A stretch of DNA of 64,000 nucleotides from Bryobacter sp. (GTDB taxonomy: Bacteria > Acidobacteriota > Terriglobia > Bryobacterales > Bryobacteraceae). The translations under genes and the position numbers were made by a program. Every line of letters starts with the position of its first letter. The first letter of the stretch is position 1. Positions 63,981 through 64,000 of the stretch are shown here, in pieces. The stretch covers positions 1 to 64,000 of the forward strand of contig JALHNI010000018.1 in the NCBI GenBank assembly GCA_022843605.1, read 5' to 3'. Under the pieces are notes generated by a model. That model did not search any database, was not told the origin of the DNA, and saw only the letters and a list, made by a program, of their open reading frames with translations.

Positions 63981-64000
63981 GGCTTTCGCACTGAGTCCGA

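Overview
The window is a GC-rich chromosomal segment of an acidobacterium, most likely of the Solibacteres/Bryobacterales group. The evidence is family content rather than any rRNA gene. It carries an Oar-type TonB receptor with a carboxypeptidase-regulatory N-terminus, a VWFA-related acidobacterial protein, a DUF1549/DUF1553 plus DUF1501 pair, several ECF sigma factor to Ser/Thr kinase pairs, bacillithiol-type BshC, and many secreted beta-propeller and c-type cytochrome proteins. No tRNA, rRNA, CRISPR array, insertion sequence or prophage was seen, and the segment is densely coding on both strands.

Layout. Positions 1-840: end of a glycan-type locus (glycosyltransferase, methyltransferase). 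863-4972: secreted propeller/phosphoesterase, a CBM9-like secreted protein and an ATP-grasp enzyme. 4981-8299: a secreted cyclase-family hydrolase, then a three-gene sortase operon (surface protein ending in LPETA, VWA protein, class D-like sortase). 8608-12022: DUF1549/DUF1553 and Tat-dependent DUF1501 proteins. 12063-16338: a Tat-exported PLP aminotransferase and a 979-residue two-heme secreted protein. 16339-29822: a quinohemoprotein amine dehydrogenase (QHNDH) locus. 29858-31126: clpX. 31350-34042: a molybdenum hydroxylase pair of isoquinoline 1-oxidoreductase type. 34184-39390: fatty-acid desaturase, a two-component system, bshC, an HpcH/HpaI-type aldolase and a 56-residue membrane protein. 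39393-44000: a membrane/coiled-coil protein, a TolB-propeller/MauG-type peroxidase fusion, and a FeeM-like N-acyltransferase with a glycosyltransferase. 43997-49115: an ECF sigma, kinase, small protein and tyrosinase operon. 49158-56427: SDR protein, Vps62-like secreted protein, a NarL-type two-component system and aldehyde dehydrogenase. 56490-63980: secreted esterase, SDR and MFS pair, SGNH hydrolase, and a second ECF sigma and kinase pair followed by a LamG protein.

The most coherent system is the QHNDH locus. All genes read leftward: qhpG, a TPR/TolB-N regulator-like gene, a TonB receptor, then tightly packed qhpA-qhpD-qhpC-qhpB-qhpE and one extra secreted propeller-like gene coupled to qhpE. 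The gamma subunit QhpC keeps every residue of the three thioether crosslinks and the cysteine tryptophylquinone at exactly the known spacing. The usual ABC exporter QhpF and AraC regulator QhpR are not in the window, while a TonB receptor, a TPR regulator and a new propeller protein are, so this looks like a lineage-specific version of the system.

A second, genome-scale signal is promoter geometry. At least eleven genes at the head of a transcription unit have a TAnnnT -10 hexamer, four of them with an upstream TGn, ending only 6-9 bases before the start codon and lacking a Shine-Dalgarno sequence. Other genes have a normal GGAG site. This suggests widespread leaderless transcription in this organism.
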